From the NCBI GenBank assembly GCA_944472135.2, contig OX235270.1:121845842-121909841 (forward strand): 64,000 nucleotides of DNA, written 5' to 3'. Each line of letters starts with the position of its first letter. Position 1 is the stretch's first letter. Below the pieces are notes generated by a model. The model saw only the letters and a list, made by a program, of their open reading frames with translations. It made no database searches and was not told the origin of the DNA. The stretch is from Trichobilharzia regenti (lineage: Eukaryota; Platyhelminthes; Trematoda; Strigeidida; Schistosomatidae). Below are positions 48,266-58,921 of the stretch, piece after piece. The position numbers and the translations under genes were made by a program.

Positions 48266-48990
48266 TTCACCCCTCAGTGCTACCCCTACACCTGCGAGTC
48301 CTCACGAGCTAGCTGAGGGGTCTTCTGACACCCTTAAAGTGAATTTTGCTGATTCACCTTGTTGACCCGGTGAGGTTAAATGAATGACCACACTCGGGTC
48401 TTGTATACGTGTCTCCGAAACACAACATACATCTATGGCTCAAGGTGCCAGAGTTCTTGCTAGTGATGCGCCTGTTGTCCGATTTGGCAGAGGGTCTTGA
48501 CGTCAAATGCTCCTATATGAAGTTGGCGACGTGGCTTCAAAAGGCTGTCTGGGGTGTTTCTATGGCTTTGACCGTTGTTTGTGGTCACAGAGTGAAGTGA
48601 AGATGACTCATTTTGTGTGGTGTGTCTCAGTAGCATATTTATCACTTCTGCCCTTTGACACGGCAGCAGGAAGCGCAGTCGAGCCCCGACCGATCCGCCA
48701 TGATATTTTGTGAATTTGTTTGAATCATAGTATTGAGTTGGGTGGCTGCTTTTTGTCTAACCGCTATCCAAACAACCTTTCTGGCATGGTAGGACCTCAA
48801 GCGACATAAGTCTCAGCCAGTATAGCTTGTTGGGTCACTGCGGTGTTCAAGCCCGACCACCACGTCAAGGTAGCAGCTTTGGTCCGGGTTGGGCGCGTTG
48901 GCCACCTCACTTATTTCACACGACGCATCAGACGTAATCAGTTGAGTTCTGACGAAATCTCACAGCACGGCCACAAAAGCTTCATGTACC
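48266..48990 (-). pseudogene. RTE 5' UTR and endonuclease start
   Basis: 48266-48615 is almost identical to 53322-53650. The minus frame reads HIGAFDVKTLCQIGQQA, VCCVSETRIQDPSVV and FTLRVSEDPSASSRGLAG. It continues into the 5' UTR to about 48990, which the copy at 50378-53648 has lost. Confidence 0.75.
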
Positions 48991-49235
48991 ATTGACCAAC
49001 TTATGTCATCTCCAACGTAGACAGATATCAGAGGACATGTGCACTGTCAGTTAGGAACGAGATGACGCAATAACCTTTGACCTCTGTTGTCAGCCAACAT
49101 TTTAAGTAGAACCCCTTCCCACCCCAAATAACTGTACAGGTTTGAAGTGAAGTTATCAAAACAGAGCTCTTTGCTGATTTATTTGTTCTTAATTACATCA
49201 CATGCGAATTTTCCAAAACTCAGCACCAGTTCATG
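48991..49235. other. No gene recognised
   Basis: Nothing identified. Confidence 0.4.
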
Positions 49236-49540
49236 ACGTCTGTTGGCTTGAACCACGTAAGGAGATGGAGACTGTGTAGCTTGGGAGACCCACGCTGTAA
49301 GAACGAATGACTACAGAGTGTTGGTGATATGGCTCAAAACTGTTCTCGACGCTGCAGATTTATTCACTCTCTTTGAACTATAAGGTCCATTAAAGTCTCA
49401 TTACTTTCCACTTACTTATTATCTTCCCCATACATCTCTGTTCATTATAGTCTCCTGAATTTATTTGCTTCACCTTTGTGTGCTATATATATAGTGACCT
49501 GTGTGAAGTTCTACGTTGACAAGTCAATCAGATAGTTAAA
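49236..49540 (+). repeat. RTE 3' UTR fragment
   Basis: Resembles 46313-46600: GGTGATATGGCTCAAAACTG, then CACCTTTGTGTGCTA and GTGAAGTTCTACG. Confidence 0.6.
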
Positions 49541-50377
49541 CCGTTAAACTGTTTATAACAACAGTAGTATCAACATAAGCCATAGTCTGGATCGCCTTTT
49601 TTTCATAATTGTAATGTTGGCCTTATTTTCAAAAGTTGAATTGGTTATTTTCCAATAAAATAACCTAAATTGCCCACAATGGACGTTGACTTGGTAGAAT
49701 AATAAAAGTTCAACCGCTCAACAAATTCTGTCATTCACATCACCACAGTACTGTTAACCAACCCATCAGTCATTACAAGTAAAAATGAAAAAAAAATACT
49801 TTCAGATCTGGTGTAGTATATCGTGTCAATGTTTCACTATGTCCGAATAATATAAATAATAGTAAAACATTTGAATAAGGTCAAAATTACCTTCAATATA
49901 CTATTTGCATCATATTTCTTGTTCATTATATTATCTCTTTGCATTAATAGCACAGCAGCAGCGAAAAATATATGGAAATTTTTTGTACGATAATCTGTCC
50001 AAATTACCTAAATGAGAATAGAAGAAAATACTCGAAGTCGTGAAATCCTACGAGAAAGTGACTAAACACGCATAGACTTCAGTCCGTTACTCGACAGAAA
50101 TGTCTGTTCTAAAATCCAAATGATAAAAATTCTACGACAGTAACACAGTGATGAGAAAAACACCCATCGTAACAGTAATCTCAAAATGGACTTCAAAGTC
50201 ATCCCTTTAAACACTTCGAACTGTAACATCATTAATATTATTCAAATTCATACACAGATACATGCAGTTAATCACCTCACAGTATTATGGAGATTATCAC
50301 TTTTTTTAACTTTTAGGTGGTTTCACATTTGATCATTAACAGGATTAAGTATAAAAGATTGATCCCACAACAATTCT
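49541..50377. other. No gene recognised
   Basis: AT-rich; no ORF above about 60 codons on either strand. Confidence 0.5.
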
Positions 50378-53300
50378 TCTTGTCTGTCTGTTTTCGACAT
50401 AGAACTTTGCACCGATGTGCACCAGTTCAAGTCGTCACACTCCATGTAGCACACAAACCAAGAGAAGAAGGTAGAAGAAATGCATACTAGAGACAGTAAA
50501 CAGAGGTGTGAGACAAAGGAATAGTAATAGCGAAGAACAATATAGTTTCATTGGAAATCAAAAGTCACAAGGAGTGGATGCATCTACACTAGCCATTGAG
50601 AACGATTTTGAGCCATTTCACCAATTGTTTTCAACCATTGGTTTTTACCGTCTCGAGGACACCAACCAGGAAGTCTACACCTCCCTACGTAGCCGGCTTA
50701 AACTAACTGTTGTGGATTTCATTGACTGGTGCCATGTTTTGGTTTGTCCACCGATAGCTCTTTTCCAGCCTGACCAATCCTATGTCAGATAACATTGCCC
50801 GTCAGTCGAGGAAGGCGATGACTAGGCATACGTAACACATGTCCTAACCATCTCAGTCTATGTAACTTCACAACCTCGTAGATTCATTTCCCCTGCTTAC
50901 CTAGAACTCGACGCCTAACCTCAATATTGCTCACCTTATTATACCACTTCACACGGGAGATAGAGCGCAGGCACCTATGATTAAAGACAGCTAATCTTTA
51001 CATGTCTTCCACTCTCAGTGGCCAGGTCTCACAGCCATAAAGGAGGACGGAGTGGACTGATGAGCAGTACACCCGCCTTTTGGTCGATATTCGGATATCA
51101 CGTCTACTAAGTCGGAGATGGCATAAACTAGCATATGCGAAACTAGCCCTCTGTATCCGTACCCAGCTGAGATTTCGTCGGAGATCAACCCGTTGGGGCT
51201 GATGCGACTCCCCAGATAAGTGAAGCGGTCAACGTGCTCTGCCACTACACTTCCTATTTCTAAGCTAGGATTCGATGTAGTCCAGACCTGTAACATCATC
51301 TTGCATTTGGCGGGAGCGAATCGCATGCCAAACATTCGTAGATTGCAGCTCAAGGTGTTCAGAAGACTCTGCATTTTGTCAGCGTCTTCACCTAGGAGGA
51401 CTATATCGTCTGCATATTCTAAGTCAACGAGATTATTCCCTGGTAGCAAGTCAATCCCTCAGTCTCTGAAATGAGTTAGGGTTAAGTCCATCTATGATGA
51501 AGTTGAATAGAAATGGGGATAATAGGAATCCTTGATGGACACCACTAGTTGTCACCACTTCAGATGACACCTCGCCGTAAGCCCTCACCCGGCTGCATGA
51601 GTACGAGTAGAGTGCCTTAATCAGTGCAATGTATTTTCTCGTCATTCCCTTTACAGCCAAGCATCGCCAGAGAACCTCTCGGTCGACAGAATCGAATTCC
51701 GCCTTTAGGTCAGGAAATACAGTGATTGTTGGACGCCGGTAGGAATCCCTATGTTCTAGAATCTGTCGGAGGATGAAGATATGATCAATACACCCTCTTC
51801 CTGATCTAAAGCTTGCCTGGTTCTCTCGTGTTTGTGCCTCCCGAGCACCACTTAGTCTACGCATGATTATTGAGACTAAGGCTTTAGATACTATATTAGT
51901 CAAGCTAATCCCTCTGTGATTATCACAGGAAGACTTGTCTCCCTTCGTGTATATGGGGATAATCAGTGACTTACACCAACCCGACGGGACTTCCTCTGAT
52001 TCCCAGACGCTGCCTAGAACCTCAGTTAATGCAGACAGTAAACTGTCTCCACCGTACTTAAATACCTCTGGAGTCATTCCATCAGGTCCCACTGCTTTGC
52101 CTAGTTTCAGATTGGTGACAGCTTTAGTGACCTCAGTTAAGGACAGAGGACCTGTGTCTATATCCCATTCAGGGAGGTGTTGGATGTTCGGGAGGTTGAG
52201 CGTGGCTGTTGGCCAATTAAACTGCTCCTCATAGTGTTCTTTCCAGCGTTCAAGTCGTCTATCCTGGGAGCTAATTATGCTACCATTCTTCTCAGAGATT
52301 GTTTCACTTATCATTTGCCTCTTACCGCCTGTTTCCCTGATAAACCTAAATAGCTGTCTGGTGTTACCAATTGCCGATGCCTTTTCCATATCTTTCGCTT
52401 TTGTTGCCCACTACTGCTCACAGTCGTTGCGAAGATTTCTTGTTAGTTTTTGTTTGAGTAGCTTTCGCTCATCATCATAATCAGAGCTCGCCGGAATCAG
52501 TCTTCTTGCGTCAATCAGTTCGGATGAGGCGGTAGAGATTCAATGGCTCTTACTTACTTTTGGTTTTAGCTTATTAACAGTTTTCACAGCTGTGTCTACA
52601 GCTAACTGTATGTTGTGCCAGGCTACCTCAGGGGAAGTCCTGCTGTCGACCTCAGACACTCGTTTCGCTATTTCTTCCTTAAACAGGGGCTCAAAGTCTC
52701 GATCTAGTTGGGGACGTAACTGTTTCGCTGCCGTCAATTTCTTATGTCCGTTTAGTCGTAAGCATAAACGTGCGCGAACCAGAGCGTGATCAGAGTCTAC
52801 GCACGTGTTCCAGAAGGAGCGACAGTCTTCTACTGACCCCCACCAACGATACTCTATGGCTATGTGGTTTATCTGAGTCCAGCGTTGATTTGGTGATGGA
52901 GGTCGCCAGATTACACAATGTCTCTCTTTGTGCCTGAAGTTAGTGCTGACTAGGAACAGATGATTATCTGAGCAAAACTGTAGAAGACGATCACCGTTGT
53001 CGGTTCATCGGCAGGGGACTCCGTACGTACCACCTATATACTTCTCAGTCTGGCACAACTTTCTTACTTGGGCATTGGAGTCGCCTGCTATATCCGAGCG
53101 TTTTGCTTTTTGCAACAAATTAGACAGTTTCAGGTAGAAGTCATCCTTTAGTTCATCCTAACTGCAGTTTGTTGGGGCGTAAGCGGAGACTACGAAAAGA
53201 CGGACGGATAGCACCCTGTTTCCTTCTTTTAAGTGACCCATTCAGACGGACCGCACACATACGACTATCTACTGGGATCCAATCAAAAAGCGACTTTTCC

Positions 53301-53648
53301 GCCCTAACACTCACAGTGCTATCCCTACACCTGCGAGTCCTCACGAGCTAGCTGAGGGGTCTTCTGACACCCTTAAAGTGAATTTTGCTGATTCACCTTG
53401 TTGACCCGGTGAGGTTAAATGAATGACCACACTCGGGTCTTGTATACGTGTCTCCGAAACACAACATACATCTATGGCTCAAGGTGCCAGAGTTCTTGCT
53501 AGTGATGCCTGTTGTCCGATTTGGCAGAGGGTCTTGACGTCAAATGCTCCTATATGAAGTTGGCGACGTGGCTTCAAAAGGCTGTCTGGGGTGTTTCTAT
53601 GGCTTTCACCGTTGTTTGTGGTCACAGAGGGAAGTGAAGATGACTCAC
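50378..53648 (-). mobile_element. Second RTE family, nearly full-length minus copy
   Basis: Minus-strand order: endonuclease (53648 to about 52750), RT (52400 to 51015), C-terminus (about 50900 to 50590), 3' UTR ending in a GTGTGCTACATGG block and CAGACAGACAAG near 50378. The 5' UTR is missing compared with the copy at 48266-48990. The sequence differs clearly from SR2 (different endonuclease and 3' end). Confidence 0.82.
50590..53640 (-). pseudogene. RTE endonuclease/reverse transcriptase, broken
   Basis: The endonuclease starts GAFDVKTLCQIGQQ and continues DWIPVDSRMCAVRLNGSLKR (about 53300-53220). Later pieces occur to RQLRPQLDRDFEPLF-like text near 52700. The longest intact part, 52389-51451 (312 residues), is the RT N-terminal half: KLGKAVGPDGMTPEVFKYGG, DNHRGISLTNIVSKAL, SGRGCIDHIFILRQ, VFPDLKAEFDSVDREVLW and GVHQGFLLSPFLFNF. 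51449-51015 holds the catalytic DLEYADDIVLLGEDADK and GMRFAPAKCK. The C-terminal VKLHRLRWLGHVLRMP block lies near 50890-50840. Frameshifts near 51455 and 52400 and stops elsewhere break it. Confidence 0.82.
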
Positions 53649-54984
53649 TAACCTGCAGAATAGTACCAACTGTATTAGAGAAGCAAGAAGCAGCAGCGAA
53701 AAATTGTCAAAATATTCTCCTTGATCACTACCCAACTGTAGGAATAAGTTGGCGCAGTACTAGGTGGTAAGTGACGTTATTATGTATGATATTATTGCCG
53801 CTACTGCTGCACATACAAAAATGACTCGGCGACATCTACCAGCCTTCCTTTCTAATCCCACCTTTGCTGAAACTATCTGAAATGTGTTGACGGTGCGAAA
53901 TCCATCTTGGAAGTCCACAAAGTCTATATCCAGTTGCGAATTCAAAATGCAAATAAGCCAACCGAATCACATTTCTGGTGACAATAAATTTTCATTAGGT
54001 TGAAATCGGTGTCGATGTTGCAGAATATTTTATCGAAATTAGCTCCACAATCTTACATATATATTCAGCTAGTTGCTGAAAACTACTGGTTTACACTGAC
54101 AGTAGTTTTGCAAGTCATCTAGGAGTTATTGTCACTCAACTTATAAGGTCTGAAATGGTATCCTGAAGCAATCATATCCAGTGGAGATAAACATAATCTG
54201 TATGAATCTTTAGTTAGCGTACAATAAATTAAAGTAGATGAATTGATACTGACTCAAACGTGAATAATGCAAATAGCCCCGGAGTTGTGCAGGAATCAAA
54301 ACGTTTCCAACTCAGAATATCTCCTAACTTTACAAGGGTTTGTACAGCATTCTTGAAACAAGTGAAACCAATAGCAAGTCGAGAGCAAAAGTTAGTCTAA
54401 CAGACGAAAAGTGCAGCGAACACACCTTAAACATCCATACTTCATAGATGAACAAATCACGATTGCACAGTAACTATTGGTTGCTGAAAAACCCTGACAA
54501 AAATCTTTTACAGATAACATGCGAACAGATCACTGTATGGTGCAAAAGTAGCTTGTTAGCTGTCTATTCTTAAACGTGATGTGTGGTCACGAAGCTAATT
54601 ATTGTCAGCAAATTATTCTTCACCGTAATACAATATTAAATGTAAGAAGTTGAGGGACAGAATGTGCATGATAACTGATAGATATTCACAAGAGACATTA
54701 AATGATCGTCATACCATAATGTCTGCTGTCTTCTTTCAGAGCAGGAGAGATAAGCCACAAAATTCTATGCTTAATATTGATTAGTTGACAATAATTAATC
54801 AACAATTATTATAAATGCAACAATGAAACATACCTCCCATAAAACCATAGTATCCCTGTGGGAAAATTCTCTTTCAAAATAAGTTAGCAACCAACGAAAA
54901 CAGAATGGCGCTTCTCGTTTCTAGAATACATTGTCTTCTGTATTGTTCGGGAAAAACAAAGAAAACGGAGTGGATATCAATTTA
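53649..54984. other. No gene recognised
   Basis: AT-rich. A 61-codon minus ORF (53945-53760) has no clear homology. Confidence 0.5.
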
Positions 54985-55585
54985 TAAATCATAGTAATGA
55001 TTCAAACAAATTCACAAAATTTCATGCCGGATCGGCCGTGGCCCGGATTAACAACGACCGCGCTTCCTGTTGCCGTGTCACAGGGCAGGAGTGATAAGTA
55101 TGCTACTGAGCCACACCAAACAAAACAGAACAAACAAAAACAGGTCGCGTGTGACCGGCCTCAAGCAGTTGTCCCCTGGGCTCTGCGGTCACGCAACCAA
55201 CTTCTACGGTGTGGGCAACCGGGAAGTAACAAACGCCCTCACAATCCGAAATGCACACAAAACCTCTCTAATCCTCACTTATCTTTGTCTTCATCTTCAT
55301 CTCTATTACCTCGCCTTCCTCCCACTGATGCAACTCCTCTACTTGATGGCTCCTCACCCCCTCTTCACTCTGTGTCCACTATGTATTCAGTCTCTGTAAT
55401 CTTTCATATTCCTTTCTACCATTACCCATTCTGTTTCACTCTTATACTTGTCAGATTGTATTGATTCTCTTCACTCATCTTCTTGTCTACCTCTGTGTGC
55501 TATTTGGAAGGTGGCAACTCGAACTGCTGCACTTCGGTGCCAAGTTCTATGTTGAATCCAGACAGACAGACAGACAGTAATGCAT
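54985..55585 (+). mobile_element. RTE internal-deletion derivative (5' UTR joined to 3' UTR)
   Basis: 54985-55130 matches, in the opposite orientation, the RTE 5' UTR at about 48740-48610 (ATGATTCAAACAAATTCAC). From about 55140 the sequence is non-coding, ending with CTCTGTGTGCTATTTGG, the hairpin GCACTTCGGTGC (about 55531-55542) and (CAGA)n, the RTE 3' end. The whole coding region is absent. Confidence 0.7.
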
Positions 55586-55752
55586 ATTAAAGGTGTTCCA
55601 TACATAAAATCGTAGTGTCTTCTTAGTTAGAATTGCCAAACATTTCTAGATAGGGCATAAACATCAACTCCTACATGTAATATAGACGTTAGCATAACAT
55701 GGCTAGTTATTGTGCCGATACATTTCATGATTTCCAAGCAAAGTGAATATAA

Positions 55753-55791
<39 letters not shown>

Positions 55792-55979
55792 TCCTTGAGG
55801 ACTCCTAGTACTTCTTCCTATCTTCCTGTTCTTTGTCACTTTTTTCATTTTAGGTAGATGATAGTAAATAACACGATCTAGGCGAATACACATTTTCATC
55901 ATTACTATATGTGTAAAACTTGGGCACTGTGGAATCACATTTTCATCACTTCACATTATTAATAGTCATTTATATACCA
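55586..55979. repeat. Spacer with (AT)n microsatellite
   Basis: About 33 bp of alternating TA at 55756-55788. No gene recognised. Confidence 0.6.
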
Positions 55980-56215
55980 GATGGTAGGAGACAATAGGTA
56001 GGAAGCCTTGGACCTAGGTTTGGTGCTAGTTGGCACTTGTCAGGAAGGCATATCTGCAACCTTGAAGGAACTCGTGCCCCTGCTGAGAGTTGCGTACTGT
56101 TATCGAGTCCCGAACTGGGACGAAACGGCTGTCCAGTGCTCCCAGGTTCTCCAATGGCTCTCTATCTGATGTCAGATCATGATGAGATCCTCCAACCAAT
56201 CATTTATATGCATAT
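55980..56215 (+). mobile_element. Sm-alpha-like SINE
   Basis: A unit of about 230 bp with GGTTTGGTGCTAGTTGGCA near its start and a hammerhead-type fold in the middle, ending before an (AT)n tract at about 56216-56240. Similarity to schistosome Sm-alpha repeats is inferred from the fold and from the motif order. Confidence 0.65.
56094..56139 (+). ncRNA. Degenerate hammerhead ribozyme fold
   Basis: Stem I GTACTG (56094-56099) / CAGTGC (56134-56139), five Watson-Crick pairs plus one G-T. Stem II GTCCC (56107-56111) / GGGAC (56117-56121) with loop GAACT. Conserved GAAAC at 56122-56126, GGCT, then the cleavage triplet GTC (56131-56133). The conserved CTGATGA strand is TTATCGA (56100-56106), so only three of seven positions agree and self-cleavage is unlikely. 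Confidence 0.65.
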
Positions 56216-56240
56216 ATAATATATATATATATATATATAC

Positions 56241-56451
56241 GATTGTACAGCTTGACGACAAACTCGTTGAAGAGACTTCGTTGAATCACTTGTTTTGATT
56301 TTCTATGTCTTAATGCGAACTTTTCACCAATTGTTGAAAAAGCTGACCGTTTGTGCATACGGGAATTAGACACGAGATAATAAAGAAAATAAATAGGAAG
56401 CTCGGATAGGGAAAATAATCGGATAATAATTATTGAGAAATTGAACTGTTT
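56241..56451. other. Unassigned spacer
   Basis: Nothing recognised. Confidence 0.4.
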
Positions 56452-57289
56452 ATGATGACCATGGTGAAGACAAAGATTGGACGTACCTGTTTTAACTTGA
56501 ACTTTTGCATCGCTAATGCTCTAGCTATGTCCAGATGTCTTGATCTCACTCCCATTGAGATGTTTGGTCGGATCTTGTATAGGAATTTGAAGGATTACCC
56601 AAGTGGAGCTTTGTGTCCTCAGTTCACCAGACCTCCTGTTATCGAGATATAGAAACAACTATGTTCTCCTTTGGTGAGCGAGGTTGGAGAGTCTTCTGTG
56701 ACGTAACATCAAGAGCTACTGAATTGAACATAAAAGTTCAATTGGAGAATCTATTTAATCAGACAGACGATCCAGTCCCAGTTTCATGGATCCCATTTGA
56801 AGTCTTAAATCGATGTCTCGATTACATCAATAAAATCTACCCTTCGTAATTTTCTGTCCAAAGAGCATTGAAATCAGTAGAAAGAATTGAAGAAGAACAA
56901 TAAATTCATCATGACAAGCACGGATGTAGCTTTTGCAAGTGTTCTGCTGAACAAATCAGACTATCTTGATAGAATTTCACCGATTTTATCCAGTGACAAG
57001 AAGCTTTTAAAACAGACGTCTTTAGAAGATCCCACTGAACCCGGAGAGCAACAACTGACAAAAATATTGAAAAATGAGAGATGAATCGCCTCTTAAAAAA
57101 AGAATGAACAACACGACAAAAGTATCCCAACACCAAGCCAATGGAAACGATCAACAAAAGTGTGAATTAACAAGTAATTACGACAATGGTTGTCAGGAGA
57201 TACAATTATATCATTTAAAGCCGCATACAATTCTTCACATCAACAAACTTGAACCAAGCAAGAACGACAAATGTACCAGGATAGATTGA
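56452..57289 (+). other. Cluster of unrecognised short ORFs
   Basis: Four overlapping or adjacent plus-strand ORFs (56452-56652, 56613-56849, 56887-57084, 57074-57289) of 65-78 codons. Segments such as LNFCIANALAMSRCLDLTP, FSFGERGWRVFCDVTSRATE and LNRCLDYINKIYPS look protein-like in composition, but match no family I recognise. They may be parts of one frameshifted gene or retrocopy, or chance. Confidence 0.25.
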
Positions 57290-57799
57290 TGAGATTAGCT
57301 CATACTAACCTGGTGCATTTGTCGTTTTTACTTCTTTCAGAATTCCATCACTCATGGAGAATTTATTCATATTAAAGCTGGCGCTGAAGACATTGTCTAG
57401 AACGACAAATAAGGATTCGCAATTAGGATAACGCAACCACACCAAAATTATCCACCTGATCTACAGATCTTATCCATTATTTCAAATCTGGGAGACTACT
57501 GAAATGATGAATATTTCCGAAGGGTCCCATCACAAACCTAATTGTGAGGGTGATTTTCATCTTCAGTGTGCCTCGTAACACTTCATATGGGTTAGTTCGA
57601 TGTCATCCTGGTTGCTAACCGCGTGCAAACTGAGATTTGCCCGTTTCTGTTTGCTATCGAGGTAGTTATACTTCTTCAAACGCTTAGCTGTGCACTGCTG
57701 CGGTGAGCCACTTGCAGCCATTAACAAGACAAGCATTAGTATCAGTAAAGCGAATGACGTCTTACTGAAGCAGCCTTACGACTTTCGAAACAACCAAAG
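57290..57799. other. No gene recognised
   Basis: Nothing identified. Confidence 0.5.
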
Positions 57800-58015
57800 T
57801 ACATCAGTTTGAATAAACGCCACGACTTTGCATTTCTGATGCAACAGGTCACATACCACCACAAAAATATGGGGATGCGATTTACCATGTCTAAATCTGA
57901 AGTCTTTTACCAACCAAAGAGTATTTACTGCCACACTAGAGAGACCAGTTCCTACACGCTACGTAGCCAACCTGGAGTTAGACAAGCACAGTTTACACAT
58001 TGGAAGGCCGCCTGA
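57800..58015 (+). pseudogene. Possible RT fragment
   Basis: FAFLMQQVTYHHKNMGMRF and ETSSYTLRSQPGVRQAQ resemble the segment after the YADD box in RTE-type RTs (compare SLLNTLSCNLRMFGMRFAP at 51350). Short, and no catalytic box is seen. Confidence 0.4.
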
Positions 58016-58199
58016 CTTGCCGTGCCTTACAGCTCGCCACGAAAAACAACGCGCGCCTTTCGTTAAATCCTCAATAGTGCTGACAACCAGAATTCGGGAA
58101 TGTACTTTGCTTCTATCCCTGCTAGGAAACCTTATTAGGATTGTTCCACCACCGATGCCTTGTTTATATCACTGCCAATAAAAGTCTCAAATAGGCATT
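58016..58199. other. Unassigned spacer
   Basis: Nothing recognised. Confidence 0.4.
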
Positions 58200-58307
58200 A
58201 GCTACTGTGAATATGCTTACTCCATATTTTATGATTGGATGTATTCATGGTGCCTGCAAAATGGCCTCCCTCATGTACACCCAAATGAGGACATATTATT
58301 ACTATTG
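58200..58307 (+). repeat. T-family 3' fragment T10
   Basis: GGTGCCTGCAAAATGGC..CCTCATG and hairpin CCTCAT/ATGAGG near 58272-58291, then ATTATTACTATT. Confidence 0.65.
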
Positions 58308-58689
58308 CGTTTCGACTGTAGAAGTGATGTCAGCACGCAGCAATATGAGGGGATGCACACCATGATTTTTGGCAGCCAGTTCATTTTCATGGATGTGATA
58401 ACGAAGAGGAAGTCGAATCCGAACAATATAAGGTTTCCCACAGATGCTGCGTACCTAGACACGCTTTTCGATTGCCACGTCACATTAACGTCGTTATATA
58501 AAACTGTTATTTCTATGTAGTTTCTTGCCGAAAAATTTCGGAATTTATCGTAATTATTTGCCTTTCGAACACTGAATCTGTGGATATAACCTCGTTGACA
58601 GATAATACCTATAATTATCTGTTTGCTACTTCGTGCTTGTCTCACACTAAATAATATCTATAATTGTATATATTGATGGATTTACATGT
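58308..58689. other. No gene recognised
   Basis: A 124-codon minus ORF (58645-58271) overlaps the T repeat and shows no domain; probably chance. Confidence 0.45.
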
Positions 58690-58921
58690 TCAAGTTGGCT
58701 CAAGCCAGTGGGTCTATGATTTTGGTATCATTTTGGTTAACTGTGCCTAACTGTGATATTATTGTTGTTGTCGCTTGTTGCCCTTCTTGCTGTGAATTTT
58801 TTCCCTTTTGCTAGTGTTGTTCTGATTGTTTTATCCCTTGTTTTCCTGGTTTTAGGGGGAGCAACCCACAGGGTCACTCCCCTGTAAACTATATTTTAAT
58901 GTAACAATCCCCTTCTCAGGT

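Noticed and set aside
56094..56139. Active hammerhead ribozyme
   Set aside because: Only three of seven bases of the essential CTGATGA strand agree.
58271..58645. Minus-strand ORF of 124 codons as a gene
   Set aside because: Runs into T-family repeat sequence and shows no domain or start context.
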